This document shows positions 46,300 through 55,362 of a stretch of 64,000 nucleotides of DNA, in pieces. Numbering within the stretch: position 1 is the stretch's first letter; every line of letters begins with the position of its first letter. Made by a program: the position numbers and the translations under genes. A model generated the notes under the pieces. That model saw nothing but the letters and a program-made list of their open reading frames with translations. It searched no databases and was not told the origin of the DNA. The DNA is from Thiohalocapsa sp. ML1 (lineage in GTDB: Bacteria > Pseudomonadota > Gammaproteobacteria > Chromatiales > Chromatiaceae), in contig NZ_JABX01000026.1 in NCBI RefSeq assembly GCF_001469165.1, positions 1-64,000 of the forward strand. Reading direction: 5' to 3'.

Positions 46300-46660
46300 A
46301 CCGTCTGCTGATGCCGGTTCACTTCGACAAGGTCTGTGCCGAGCACGCCATCGACCACCGCCTCATCAAGCCCAGGACCCCCAGACCAACGGCATGGTCG
46401 AACGCTTCAACGGGCGCATCGCCGAGATCCTCAACACCACCCGCTTCCGCTCGGGAGAGCACCTGCGCGATACCCTCAAGCGCTACGTCAAGCTCTACAA
46501 CCAACAGATCCCCCAGCGCGCCCTCAAGCACTCCGCCCCCATCGAAGCACTCAAACGCTGGTGCCACGAACGCCCTGACCTGTTCTGGAAGCGCCCCTAT
46601 AATCTCCCGGGACTTGACACCCGTCGAATCCCGGAACCCCCTGATGCAACTGCGTACTGA
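46300..46660 (+). pseudogene. IS481-type transposase remnant
   Basis: The 3' part of an integrase-core transposase remains. In one frame AIDHRLIKPR is read, then after a one-base deletion near 46375 the frame continues DPQTNGMVERFNGRIAEIL, with the catalytic Glu. It goes on to FRSGEHLRDTLKRYVKLYN, APIEALKRW and YNLPGLDT. The N-terminal HTH and the first two catalytic Asp are absent, and no terminal inverted repeats are obvious. It is a decayed insertion sequence next to vapBC. Confidence 0.8.
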
Positions 46661-46928
46661 CCCCACACACCAGCCAGTCGCCGAAGCCTGGCATCTGGCG
46701 CAAGGCGATGCACGGGCGGTTCTTTACGCGGCTGTCCGCCTGGGGCAGCGGAGTGAGCAGCACGTCGCCCTCCGTCACGGACGCCTCACGTCTTTGGGAC
46801 CGTAATCCGGCTCGCTGTCGGTATAGGCTCGGGCCAATCCCTCGCCGCCGAGACGCCCCCACCCGTCCCGCTCCGCGTCTGCGGCCAGGACCAATCGCTG
46901 GCAAGATGCCGGCGGTCCCAGTGCCCTG

Positions 46929-48263
46929 CTACCGCCTCTCGGACGGGAACGTCCAGACGATGGGCCCGACCTGGACGAGGTCCTCGCGGCCGGGCTCGCC
47001 GGGCTTCTTGCCGTAGCGCAACAGCTCCATCACGTCCGAGCTGACCAGCGGGTTAGTCGTGAAATAGGCATGGCCGAAGGCGTCGGTACGCTCGCCTTCG
47101 TAGACGATCACGTCGATCTGGCCGAGCCGCTTCAGGTCGTCCTGAGACGCCTGCTTGATGTCCTCGGGCCGCAGGTTGCCGACGCGGCTTTGGCTGCGGA
47201 ACAGGATGCGGGAAACGAGCAGCGCCCTATCCTGCGGCGACGAGTAGACGGTGAAGCGACCACGCAGGGCGCGCGGCAAGCGCCCGCTGGGCCAGACCGT
47301 GAACACGTCCGGGTCCGACGCGAAGGACGTGATCATCTGTGCGGCGACCTCCATGTCGATGTCCGGCGAGAACAGCACGATGTTGTCCACCTTCAGCACC
47401 TCAGCCGGCTCCTTGCCCGCGGAGATCACCTCAGAGAACAGGTCGCGCACGGCGCCGAGCAGCAGCGCCGTGCCGCGGCTGTGGGCGAGGAGCTGCACGC
47501 GCTCGACGCCGGGCGTCGTCGCCAGCGTGCGGATGACCTTCCTCAGGTGGTTGCGGGCGTAGTCGGCGGACTCGGTGGTGCTGGTGTAGGAGGTCAGAAA
47601 ATTGCCCGTCGCCGACGCGGGCCAGGTGAAGAAGGCGCACACCGGCTCGCGACCCAGGAAGTGGCAGAGCTCCGCGGCGGTGAACGCGGAGGTCTCGAAC
47701 GTCTCGTTGAAGCCGTGCACGTAGAGCAAGACCTCGTTGCGCGGCGAGCTCGCGAGGCGCCGCTGCACCTCTTCCTGCAGTTGCCGCTTGGCGCTCAGGT
47801 GCTGCGACAGCGTGGCGTCGTCGCGGAACCTGAAGCCCTCGGCACCGATGCGGATGTCGTAGGGCTCCGGCGGAAAGGCGCCGATGCGCTGCACGCGCCC
47901 GAGGCTCAGGTCGAGGCCGCGCGTACGTTCGGCGAGCCGGCTCTCTTGCTCCAGCACGGACCAGGAGACATCGGGGCCGATCTTGACCTTGGCCGTGCCG
48001 AACTCGATGCGCTTGGCGCGTTCCTGGCCGTAGGGCAGACCGGTCTCGGAGCCGGTCTCCGGCGCGCGGTCGGTGATGTAGAGCAGATTCACGTCGGTGG
48101 TTGCGCCGCGGGCCTCGGCCGGCAGCGACAGCACCGGCTGACCGTCGGGCTCCAGATAGACCACCGGCGTCGGCATGAGCTGCCGCGGCGGGGTGGCGCA
48201 GCCGGCCGCCAGCAGCAGGCCGAGCACGAGGACGCTGAACGCGACGACACGACGACGGACCAT
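46929..48263 (-). CDS. DUF900-type alpha/beta-hydrolase lipoprotein
   Basis: The 444-residue precursor has a lipoprotein signal (VLVLGLLLAAGC, lipid-modified Cys22). The alpha/beta-hydrolase region follows, with the VLLYVHGFNETFE oxyanion strand, the nucleophile elbow LLAHSRGTALL, and VDNIVLFSPDIDMEVAA, which supplies the acid. DUF900 proteins are predicted envelope esterases of unknown substrate. Start ATG 48263. It is divergent from the AmpG-like gene. Confidence 0.82.
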   Translation of the reverse strand: MVRRRVVAFSVLVLGLLLAAGCATPPRQLMPTPVVYLEPDGQPVLSLPAEARGATTDVNLLYITDRAPETGSETGLPYGQERAKRIEFGTAKVKIGPDVSWSVLEQESRLAERTRGLDLSLGRVQRIGAFPPEPYDIRIGAEGFRFRDDATLSQHLSAKRQLQEEVQRRLASSPRNEVLLYVHGFNETFETSAFTAAELCHFLGREPVCAFFTWPASATGNFLTSYTSTTESADYARNHLRKVIRTLATTPGVERVQLLAHSRGTALLLGAVRDLFSEVISAGKEPAEVLKVDNIVLFSPDIDMEVAAQMITSFASDPDVFTVWPSGRLPRALRGRFTVYSSPQDRALLVSRILFRSQSRVGNLRPEDIKQASQDDLKRLGQIDVIVYEGERTDAFGHAYFTTNPLVSSDVMELLRYGKKPGEPGREDLVQVGPIVWTFPSERR

Positions 48264-48508
48264 GCGGTACTCCGGGGAAATGAAACGACTCCGCGGCCGA
48301 AGAGCTGGTCGCGTCGATCAGGCACTCTCGCATTCTATGCGAGCGCCGCCGGGAATTGTCCGACGCTCGCGATCAGCACACGGCGGAGGGGAGAAGCCGC
48401 GCCGCGGATGGACGCCGCCGCCCGACATCGGCGCCGAAGATCCGGCGCTTTCGGGTTAGCATGCCGGGCCAGTCGAGCCCTGACCCGTCAGCAGATCAGC
48501 ACCGCCGC

Positions 48509-50149
48509 ATGAACCAGCCGAAAGACCTCTCCGCAACCAGCGTTCCCATCGCAGGCACCGCCGCTGCGGCGGCGCCGGCAGTCGCGGACACTGGCCGCGG
48601 CGCCCGACAGCCCGGCCGTTGGCGCGATGCCATCGGCGCCTTCCGCGACCGCCGCGTCGTGACCATGCTGTTCCTCGGCTTCTCGGCCGGCATCCCGCTG
48701 TTGCTCATCTTCTCGTCGCTGTCGCTGTGGCTGCGCGAGGCCGGTGTGGAGCGCAACGCCGTCACCTTCTTCAGTTGGGCGGCGCTCGGCTACTCGTTCA
48801 AGTTCGTCTGGGCGCCGCTGGTGGACCGGCTGCCGCTGCCGTGGCTCACGCGACGCTACGGGCGCCGGCGCGGCTGGCTGCTGTTGGCGCAGCTCGCCAT
48901 CGTGGCGGCGATTCTGCTCATGGCGTCGGTGGATCCCGCCCAGGGCGGCGATGCGCTGGTGCGCATGGCGCTGGCCGCGGTGATGCTCGGCTTCTCGGCG
49001 GCGACGCAGGACATCTGCATCGACGCCTATCGCATCGAGTCCGCACCGCCGGAACTGCAGGGCACGCTGTCCGCGGCCTACATCGTCGGCTATCGCATCG
49101 GCATGGTCACCAGCGGCGCCGGCGCGCTGTTTCTGGCGGCGGCGTTTCTATCGTCCGCGGAGTCCTACTCGTTCACCGCCTGGAGCCTGACCTACAACAT
49201 CATGGCCGGCACCATGCTGGTGGGTATCGTCACCACCCTGGTGGTGCCGGAGCCCGAGCGCAGCCGCAAGCTCGCCTACCCCTATCCCGCGTCGAGCTAC
49301 GCGCGGCTGGTATTGGTGTTTCTGTGCGCCGCGGCCGCCTTCGCGGGCACCTTCTTCTTCAGCGCCGGTGCCGCCGCCGCGCTCAAGGCCGCCGTCGGTG
49401 GCGGCGCCTTCGCGACCCTGCTGGTGGAGGCGGTGCGGCTCGCGCTCGCCATCGGCGTCGCCGGGCTCGTGGGCTGGGGGCTCGTGAGCTTAGGCACCGT
49501 AGACCGCGCCATGGCCGCCGAGACCTGGATCGCGCCGGTGCTCGACTTCTTCCGCCGCTACGGGCTCGCCACCGCGCTGTTGCTGCTCGCGCTGGTGGGG
49601 CTGTACCGGATCTCGGACATCGTGCTCGGCGTCATCGCCAATGTCTTTTATCAGGATCTCGGCTTCACCAAGCCCGAGATCGCCAAGGCCGTGAACACCT
49701 TCGGCGTGCTGGTCAGCATCGTCGGCGGCTTCCTCGGCGGCATCCTGGCCACCCGCTTCGGCGTCATGCGCATCCTGATGCTCGGCGCGGTCCTATCGGC
49801 GGCGACGAACCTCGCCTTCGTCGGCCTCGCCTACGCCGGCCATAACGTGCCGCTGATGTACGCGACGGTGTTCGCCGACAACCTCGCCGCAGGGCTCGCC
49901 AGCGCCGCCTTCGTCGCCTTCCTGTCCAGCCTCACCAACGTCCAGTTCACGGCTGTTCAGTACGCCATCTTCTCGTCCCTGATGACGCTGCTGCCCAAGA
50001 CCCTCGGCGGCTATTCCGGCAGCATCGTGGACGGTATCGGCTACCCCGGCTTCTTCATCTTCACCACCCTCATCGGCGTGCCGGTGCTGGTGCTGGTGTG
50101 GCTGGCCGGCAAGAAGCTCGCGATTCGGGATGCGGCCACCGCCGGCTGA
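48509..50149 (+). CDS. ampG: AmpG-family MFS muropeptide transporter
   Basis: AmpG imports anhydro-muropeptides for cell-wall recycling. The 546-residue protein has about 14 hydrophobic segments. Family traits include GFSAGIPLLLIFSSLSLWLREAGV at the N-terminus (given as two parts, GFSAGIPLLL and LSLWLREAGV), KFVWAPLVDRLPLPWL, and FSAATQDICIDAYRIE. I chose ATG 48509 because earlier starts add a non-conserved basic stretch. The N-terminal ~35 residues are Ala/Pro-rich and unlike typical AmpG. Long inner loops suggest the longer subgroup of this family. Confidence 0.85.
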   Translation: MNQPKDLSATSVPIAGTAAAAAPAVADTGRGARQPGRWRDAIGAFRDRRVVTMLFLGFSAGIPLLLIFSSLSLWLREAGVERNAVTFFSWAALGYSFKFVWAPLVDRLPLPWLTRRYGRRRGWLLLAQLAIVAAILLMASVDPAQGGDALVRMALAAVMLGFSAATQDICIDAYRIESAPPELQGTLSAAYIVGYRIGMVTSGAGALFLAAAFLSSAESYSFTAWSLTYNIMAGTMLVGIVTTLVVPEPERSRKLAYPYPASSYARLVLVFLCAAAAFAGTFFFSAGAAAALKAAVGGGAFATLLVEAVRLALAIGVAGLVGWGLVSLGTVDRAMAAETWIAPVLDFFRRYGLATALLLLALVGLYRISDIVLGVIANVFYQDLGFTKPEIAKAVNTFGVLVSIVGGFLGGILATRFGVMRILMLGAVLSAATNLAFVGLAYAGHNVPLMYATVFADNLAAGLASAAFVAFLSSLTNVQFTAVQYAIFSSLMTLLPKTLGGYSGSIVDGIGYPGFFIFTTLIGVPVLVLVWLAGKKLAIRDAATAG

Positions 50150-50351
50150 GCCGGGCACGGACGGGAGCGCCGACTCCCCTCGGCGTTCCGCGGCGCGAGC
50201 CGCGATTTCGATCGCCCAGACGGTGGTTTGCTTGCGATACGTTGCTGCTGCCGCCCGTGCCTGGAACTCGCCTGGCTGGGGCGGGCGTCACTCACTTTCG
50301 ATTACGCTTCGCCATTGATCACCCCATCGTTGAAAGACAGGACGCCCGCCG

Positions 50352-50549
50352 ATGGCTATAGAAAGAAACTCCGTTTCCTCTGAGCATTCAACCAACAGAC
50401 GCCCTATGAGCTTCACCGAGCTCTATCTAGGCCACGTCAGTATCGACGACTTCAGAAGAAACCCGCGCGGGGAGCTTGGCACAAGAACTGCCACCCTTCA
50501 CAAGGACGGCATCAAGAAGCTCCGCGAGAACTGGATCTATCGCGCCTGA
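50352..50549 (+). CDS. Small hypothetical protein
   Basis: The possible 65-residue product (MAIERNSVSSEHSTNRRPMS start) is hydrophilic, with a basic C-terminal half (DGIKKLRENWIYRA). Base composition is less GC-rich than the surroundings. It faces the solitary methyltransferase, with its stop 28 bp from the methyltransferase stop. No family is recognised and no strong ribosome binding site is seen. It could be a remnant. Confidence 0.3.
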   Translation: MAIERNSVSSEHSTNRRPMSFTELYLGHVSIDDFRRNPRGELGTRTATLHKDGIKKLRENWIYRA

Positions 50550-50576
50550 TTCAGTCGGTCGCATCTCTCCGTCGCG

Positions 50577-51722
50577 TCAGTCCTTCGCTTGTGCGAGCTG
50601 CGCGAGCTTCGGAACCGCCACACAGGCGACGTCGAAATAATGTCGGTCTTTCTCGACACCGATACAGTCATAGCCCAGCGACAACGCGGCGGCCAGAGTG
50701 GATCCGGCCCCTGCGAAAGGGTCGAGGACAACACCTTCCCCCAGTGGCAGAACCGCGCGAACCACTTGGCGCATGAAGTGCTGCGGCTTCAGGCTCGGGT
50801 GGGGCGCGAGCGCTCTTTCTTGCTTGCGGGTCGGTGCGGACGCGATGACATCACCAAACGGCTTGTCTTTGGACGGACGCCGAAAGCCACCCGTCTTCCA
50901 CTTGCGAAGGTTGTCCTGCACCCTGCCCTCGATCGGCCTGCGAAACACCACCCAGGGCTCCCACATGGAGCGCGGCATGACACTGACTTGGCTGAATTCT
51001 TCGTGCGCCGCTTTCGGTCGGTCGCCGCCGCGCATGGTCATGGTCAGCCGGACGATCTCGGCCCTTCGCTCAAAGCCCGCGCCGGACAGTGCCTGCGACA
51101 CGATGTAGGACACGAGGGGATTGGAGGCAACCACCACGTGCGCGCCGGGCACGAGCTTGGGCAAGAGCAGACGCCCCCAGGTGAAGAAGAAGCCGTGCAG
51201 CTCTTCAAGCTGGTCCTGCGTCAGCGTTGTGAAGCGCGGCAGCGGCGAGCGCTGATGGCCATCGAATGACGGAGGAATTCGCCACACACCGCCCTTGCCC
51301 GAGCGCAGCTTGGCCTGCTGTTCCGGGGAGTATTCGTGCAGGCCGTAGGGCGGGTCGGTGACCACCGCATGCAGGCTGTTCGGTTCCCGGCTCTCGATCC
51401 AGTCGAAACAGTCCGCATGGTGCAGCATGACTCCGCCGAGGTCACACGGCGGTGCCCAGTCATCGATTGCCGGCAGCTCGCGCTGGACCGGGGTTTGCGG
51501 CGAGTGACGCAGCCGGTAGACGCCGCGCTCTTCGCGCACGAACAACTCCGGCGTATTCAACCGGAGATAGGAGCGAATCGATGACGGCGGCGTATCCCCT
51601 GTAATCTTCCGGACGCGCGCTTCGATCTCTTGCACGGTCAGGGGCTTCGAGGTCAGCGCCATCACGTAGACGATGGCGTCGCGGACCGTGCCGGGGGCTT
51701 TTCTGGGTAGCGTTTCGCTCAT
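50577..51722 (-). CDS. Solitary DNA methyltransferase (beta-class, N4-cytosine or N6-adenine) with N-terminal winged helix
   Basis: The 381-residue protein has an N-terminal winged-helix-like domain (about 10-72, VRDAIVYVMALTSKPLTVQE to RGVYRL). The catalytic motif IV VTDPPYGL is at 121-128. The methyltransferase fold follows, and SAM motif I DPFAGAGST is near the C-terminus (334-342). The order motif IV before motif I is that of beta-class enzymes. No restriction endonuclease gene is adjacent, so it may be a regulatory or orphan methyltransferase. A perfect palindrome lies 9 bp before its start. Start ATG 51722 without a strong Shine-Dalgarno. Confidence 0.88.
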   Translation of the reverse strand: MSETLPRKAPGTVRDAIVYVMALTSKPLTVQEIEARVRKITGDTPPSSIRSYLRLNTPELFVREERGVYRLRHSPQTPVQRELPAIDDWAPPCDLGGVMLHHADCFDWIESREPNSLHAVVTDPPYGLHEYSPEQQAKLRSGKGGVWRIPPSFDGHQRSPLPRFTTLTQDQLEELHGFFFTWGRLLLPKLVPGAHVVVASNPLVSYIVSQALSGAGFERRAEIVRLTMTMRGGDRPKAAHEEFSQVSVMPRSMWEPWVVFRRPIEGRVQDNLRKWKTGGFRRPSKDKPFGDVIASAPTRKQERALAPHPSLKPQHFMRQVVRAVLPLGEGVVLDPFAGAGSTLAAALSLGYDCIGVEKDRHYFDVACVAVPKLAQLAQAKD

Positions 51723-51731
51723 GGCGGGAGT

Positions 51732-51751
51732 CTAGACGTCGGGACGTCTAG
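51732..51751. promoter_or_regulatory. Perfect 9-bp inverted repeat upstream of the methyltransferase
   Basis: CTAGACGTC (51732-51740), GG, then GACGTCTAG (51743-51751) form an exact palindrome nine bases before the methyltransferase ATG, where a ribosome binding site would be. It may be an operator bound by the enzyme's own winged-helix domain, or a translational hairpin. Confidence 0.55.
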
Positions 51752-51851
51752 GGTCAACAGGGAACATCGACCGCGAAATTGTGCTGCGATCGGGGTGCGG
51801 CGCGAATGGGAAGGCGCCGGCCAATTCGCCGGCATGAGCGCGGCGGGCCGC

Positions 51852-51970
51852 CGCGCGGGCCGGCTGAGGCCGGCGTACCCAGGGTCAGCGCAGTTGGCCG
51901 TCGGGGCCGACGACCTGCTCGATGATGGCGCGGATGCCCGCGTGGCTCATGTCCGGCCCGAAGGCGTGGC
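51852..51970. repeat. Duplicated tail of the 53424-53984 gene, copy A
   Basis: This copies 53391-53504. On the minus strand it encodes GIRAIIEQVVGPDGQLR and stop, preceded by diverged sequence, and is followed by the same GGCCGGCTGA(A/G)GCCGGCGTACCC palindrome. It is a gene fragment with no start of its own. Together with copy B it brackets the DUF4143 ATPase gene. Confidence 0.8.
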
Positions 51971-52124
51971 GGAGCGGCGGCCCGGGGAACTGCTTCCGGC
52001 TTGCTGCGGGCGCTGATGCAGGAGCCGCAGTATCCGGTGGTGCCAGCCCGACCCTTGGGAGACGCGAAAACTCCGGAAAATCTCGCATGTGAAAGAATCG
52101 ATGTCGGCGGGTATCCTTGTATAT

Positions 52125-52142
52125 CTAAAACGTTACTTTTAG
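52125..52142. promoter_or_regulatory. AT-rich inverted repeat before the ATPase gene
   Basis: CTAAAA and TTTTAG pair around CGTTAC, 10 bp before the ATG at 52152. TTGTATATC just upstream looks like a -10 region. The patch is clearly more AT-rich than its surroundings and probably marks promoter or operator. Confidence 0.4.
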
Positions 52143-52151
52143 TTTGCAACA

Positions 52152-53330
52152 ATGATACCTCGCGCCGTTCGCTCAAAAGTCGAAGCTGCCCTGGCACGCC
52201 AGGCCGCGGTCGCCCTCATCGGGCCGCGCCAGGTCGGCAAGACCACCCTCGCCCACGAGATCGCCAAGACTCGGCCGTCCATCTACCTGGACCTCGAGGC
52301 CGCGGCGGACCGGGACAAGCTCTCCGAGCCGGTGCTCTTCCTGGATAGACACGTCGACAAGCTCGTCATTCTCGACGAGATCCACCGGGTGCCTGCCCTG
52401 TTCGAGGCGCTCCGCGGGATCATCGACGCCGGCCGGCGCGCCGGACGCCGTACAGGACGCTTCCTCATCCTGGGATCGGCGACCATCGACCTGCTGCGCC
52501 AGTCCGGGGAAAGCTTGGCCGGTCGAATCACCTATGTGGATCTCGCCCCGCTGACGGTTGACGAAGTAGACCGCGGCGACCTCGAGCAGCTTTGGCTGCG
52601 CGGCGGATTCCCCGACAGCTTCTTGGCGGCCACCGACGACGACAGCCTGGCGCTGCGCGAGAGCTTTGTCCGCACCTATCTGGAACGCGATGTGCCGATG
52701 TTCGGACCGCGCATCCCGGCGGAGACCCTGAGACGCCTCTGGACCATGCTGGCGCACAACCAGGGCACCCTGCTCAACGCCTCACGCCTGGCCTCGAGCC
52801 TGAGTGTGTCGGCGCCAACCGTCAGCAGTTACATCGACCTGCTGGTGGACCTGCTTCTGGTACGCCGACTGCCGCCGTTCCATGCCAATGTGGGCAAACG
52901 TCTGGTCAAATCCCCGAAGACCTATGTCCGGGACAGCGGCCTGACGCATGCACTACTCAACATCGAGACTGTCGAGGATCTGCTCGGGCACCCCGTGTCC
53001 GGCCCGAGCTGGGAGGGTTTCGTCATCGAGAACCTGGTCACGGCTGCCCCAAGCCGAACCCAGACCAGCTTCTACCGCACGGCAGCCGGCGCCGAGATCG
53101 ACCTGCTCCTGGAGCTTGGCGGCAGCCGGGGCACTTGGGCGGTCGAGATCAAGCGCAGCCTCGCGGCCAAGCCCCAGCGCGGCTTCTACAACGCGGTCGA
53201 GGACATCCAACCGGCGAAGGCCTTCGTCATTCATGCCGGCGAGGACCGTTATCCGATCGCGGAGAGTGTCGAGGCGGTCGGGCTGCGGGAGATGGTTGGA
53301 CTGTTGAGTGGGGGGACGACCGAGAGCTGA
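52152..53330 (+). CDS. DUF4143 / AAA_14 family ATPase
   Basis: The 392-residue protein has Walker A GPRQVGKTT at 24-32 and Walker B LVILDEIHRVP at 71-81. A winged-helix region follows (LLNASRLASSLSVSAPTVSSYIDLL), then a C-terminal DUF4143 domain with the nuclease-like core EIDLLLELGG then WAVEIKRS. Such ATPases are common in mobile or defence-type islands, and their function is uncertain. Start ATG 52152. The gene has no co-directional partner close by and lies between two copies of a duplicated gene tail, which suggests it arrived by insertion. Confidence 0.88.
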   Translation: MIPRAVRSKVEAALARQAAVALIGPRQVGKTTLAHEIAKTRPSIYLDLEAAADRDKLSEPVLFLDRHVDKLVILDEIHRVPALFEALRGIIDAGRRAGRRTGRFLILGSATIDLLRQSGESLAGRITYVDLAPLTVDEVDRGDLEQLWLRGGFPDSFLAATDDDSLALRESFVRTYLERDVPMFGPRIPAETLRRLWTMLAHNQGTLLNASRLASSLSVSAPTVSSYIDLLVDLLLVRRLPPFHANVGKRLVKSPKTYVRDSGLTHALLNIETVEDLLGHPVSGPSWEGFVIENLVTAAPSRTQTSFYRTAAGAEIDLLLELGGSRGTWAVEIKRSLAAKPQRGFYNAVEDIQPAKAFVIHAGEDRYPIAESVEAVGLREMVGLLSGGTTES

Positions 53331-53390
53331 TGGCCGCCGGGGCGCGTACGGAAGCTGGTGCCGAGGACCGAGATGGGCGCGGCTCCTGCC

Positions 53391-53504
53391 CGCGCGGGCC
53401 GGCTGAAGCCGGCGTACCCGGGGTCAGCGCAGTTGGCCGTCGGGGCCGACGACCTGCTCGATGATGGCGCGGATGCCTTCGTGGTTCATGAGCCGCCCGA
53501 AGGC
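53391..53504. repeat. Original of the duplicated tail, copy B
   Basis: The palindrome GGCCGGCTGAAGCCGGC and the last codons of the 53424-53984 gene match copy A 1539 bp to the left. Confidence 0.8.
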
Positions 53505-53984
53505 GGGATGGTTGCGCAGGGCCTCGATGTTGCCGGACATGACGAGCCCCATGAGCTCGGGGTCGGCGAGCGCGGCTTTAAGCTGGGGATCCTGCTGCAA
53601 GGCCATGATGGACTCCATCACACCCTGATCGCCGATGAGGCGGCGTTGCAGACCCTCGATGTCGGCCGCCGAGACGGCCGCGGCCGGATCGGCGCCCGTC
53701 GGTGCGCCGGGCGCAGCCCCCCAAGCACCCGCGGCACCACCACCCGTATCGTCGGCGCGGCTCATGCGCCGCACGCGGGAGGCGTCGACGGTGACCTCAC
53801 CAAGCGCGGGGGTGCGGATGCGATAGACGCCGTCGGCAAGGCTGAGCGGCTCGCCGACGACGACGCTGCCGTCGTCAAGCTCGAAGCGGGCAAGGTCTCC
53901 GGCGCCGACGGCAAGGCCCGCCACGGCAAAGGCGCCGGCGAGCAGCAGGGCGGGCAGAGAGCGTCCGAGGTTGGTGCTGGGCAT
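53424..53984 (-). CDS. Exported hypothetical protein with STI1-like C-terminal motif
   Basis: The 186-residue precursor has a signal-like segment (LPALLLAGAFAVAGLAVGAG). A small beta domain follows (about 33-70, FELDDGSVVVGEPLSLADGV). After a Gly/Ala/Pro-rich linker comes a helical C-terminal part, MALQQDPQLKAALADPELMG then IEALRNHPAFGRLMNHEG. The paired DP / HPAF helices recall the STI1/DP chaperone-binding motif. The function is unknown. It lies 12 bp downstream of the isochorismatase-like gene on the same strand. Confidence 0.65.
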   Translation of the reverse strand: MPSTNLGRSLPALLLAGAFAVAGLAVGAGDLARFELDDGSVVVGEPLSLADGVYRIRTPALGEVTVDASRVRRMSRADDTGGGAAGAWGAAPGAPTGADPAAAVSAADIEGLQRRLIGDQGVMESIMALQQDPQLKAALADPELMGLVMSGNIEALRNHPAFGRLMNHEGIRAIIEQVVGPDGQLR

Positions 53985-53996
53985 GGCGGCGGCTCC

Positions 53997-54671
53997 TCAG
54001 GCGAGGCCCATGATGGCGCGAAGCTCCGCGCTGGTGACCACGTGGCAGTAGATCATGTTGATGATGGCCAGCTCCTGCTCATGCAGCGCGTCGGTGCCGG
54101 CGGCGCAGCAGTCCTCCACCAGCACGACGTTGAAGCTCTCGTCGGCGAGGCTGCGCACCGTGGAGCTCACGCACTGATCGGTGTAGATGCCGGCGACGAT
54201 GACGTTGCGGATGCCCATGTTGCCGAGCACGAGCCGCAGATTGGTGCCGGTGAGCGCGCTGTCCGTGGTCTTGGTGACGACGATCTCGCCGGGCGCGGGC
54301 GCGAGCTCCGGCACGATCTGCGATGCCTCCGTGGTGAGCGGCATCAGCAGGTTGTTCCAGCCCGGCATCTTCTGGCTCAAGGAGCGGTCGCGACCGTCCT
54401 CCAGCAGGCAGGCGATGCGCGCATGGATCACGTCGATGCCATTGGCACGGAAGCTGTCCTGCAACGCGCGCAGGCGCGGGATGACGGTGCCGCGCATGCG
54501 CTCGTGGAACGGCGCCCAGCGCGCGCGCTCGGCGGGATCATCATGCAGCGCCATGCCGTAGTTCTGCACATCGATGCAGAGCAGCGCGGTCTCGGCCGGC
54601 GGCAGGTGCAGCTCCTCGGGCTCTGGTGCGCCCTGGTAGTAGAAGGAGCGGTGGCGGGTTTTCCAGGACAT
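53997..54671 (-). CDS. Isochorismatase-family cysteine hydrolase
   Basis: The 224-residue protein has the catalytic triad of this family: Asp34 in LLCIDVQNYG, Lys134 in VVTKTTDSAL, and Cys167 in GIYTDQCVSSTV. Family members hydrolyse isochorismate, nicotinamide, N-carbamoyl compounds and others. The substrate here cannot be assigned. I chose ATG 54671 (AGGAG upstream) over a longer reading with no similarity. Confidence 0.85.
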   Translation of the reverse strand: MSWKTRHRSFYYQGAPEPEELHLPPAETALLCIDVQNYGMALHDDPAERARWAPFHERMRGTVIPRLRALQDSFRANGIDVIHARIACLLEDGRDRSLSQKMPGWNNLLMPLTTEASQIVPELAPAPGEIVVTKTTDSALTGTNLRLVLGNMGIRNVIVAGIYTDQCVSSTVRSLADESFNVVLVEDCCAAGTDALHEQELAIINMIYCHVVTSAELRAIMGLA

Positions 54672-54863
54672 GGGCGTCTCCTGTGCGCGGGCTTCGGGAG
54701 CGCCCCACTGTGCCAGATTGCGCGCGGCGGGCACAGGGCGCCGGTCACACGCCGCCGGCATGCGGCTCGCGAGCGCTGCGAATCTTCAATGCCTTCGGTG
54801 CGCGAATCCCTAGAATTCCGCTGCACTATCACCCATGCGACCAAAGCTCCGACGAGAACGACG

Positions 54864-55274
54864 ATGAAACAGACCCTGCTCCAAGAGAAGTACCCCGTCT
54901 ACACGCTGGAAGTGCCGAAGGAGGAGTGCCGCTATGCCGACGTCGACGCGATCCTGACCTATCTGCGCGACTGCGTCGAGGCGCACCCGGTGGCGCAGAT
55001 GATCGCCGAGTTTGACCATCACGCCCACACCAGCGCGCTGCCGGAGGGCGAGATCGCAGGCGACATCAAGGCCGCCAAGCACGTCGTGTTTTGCTTCGGC
55101 ACGCACCTGCCGAACCCGCACGTGATGGCCGTGCGCCCGCGCTCTATCGGCGTCGCGGACATGGGCGATCGTTTCGTCTTGAGCTTCCTGGAGGCGCCGA
55201 TGCCGCTCGCGAACAACGCCATGGAGTCGTGGGTGAAGGCCATGGTGTCGCAGGCCGACGTGGCCGCAGCCTGA
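54864..55274 (+). CDS. Conserved hypothetical protein, DUF6858-like
   Basis: The 136-residue soluble protein begins MKQTLLQEKYPVYTLEVPKE. It has AEFDHHAHTS, with three His close together, and FCFGTHLPNPHVMAVRPRSI. I associate this with small conserved proteins of sulfur-oxidising autotrophs, but no function is known. The His-rich motif could bind metal. It is divergent from the isochorismatase-like gene. Confidence 0.6.
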   Translation: MKQTLLQEKYPVYTLEVPKEECRYADVDAILTYLRDCVEAHPVAQMIAEFDHHAHTSALPEGEIAGDIKAAKHVVFCFGTHLPNPHVMAVRPRSIGVADMGDRFVLSFLEAPMPLANNAMESWVKAMVSQADVAAA

Positions 55275-55362
55275 CCACCGGCCAAACCGGTGCGGCCTCA
55301 GCCGCACCCGGACCGAGATCGGAATCGAGACTGGACGCGAGCAATCCCGCGCCCGCCGCCGA

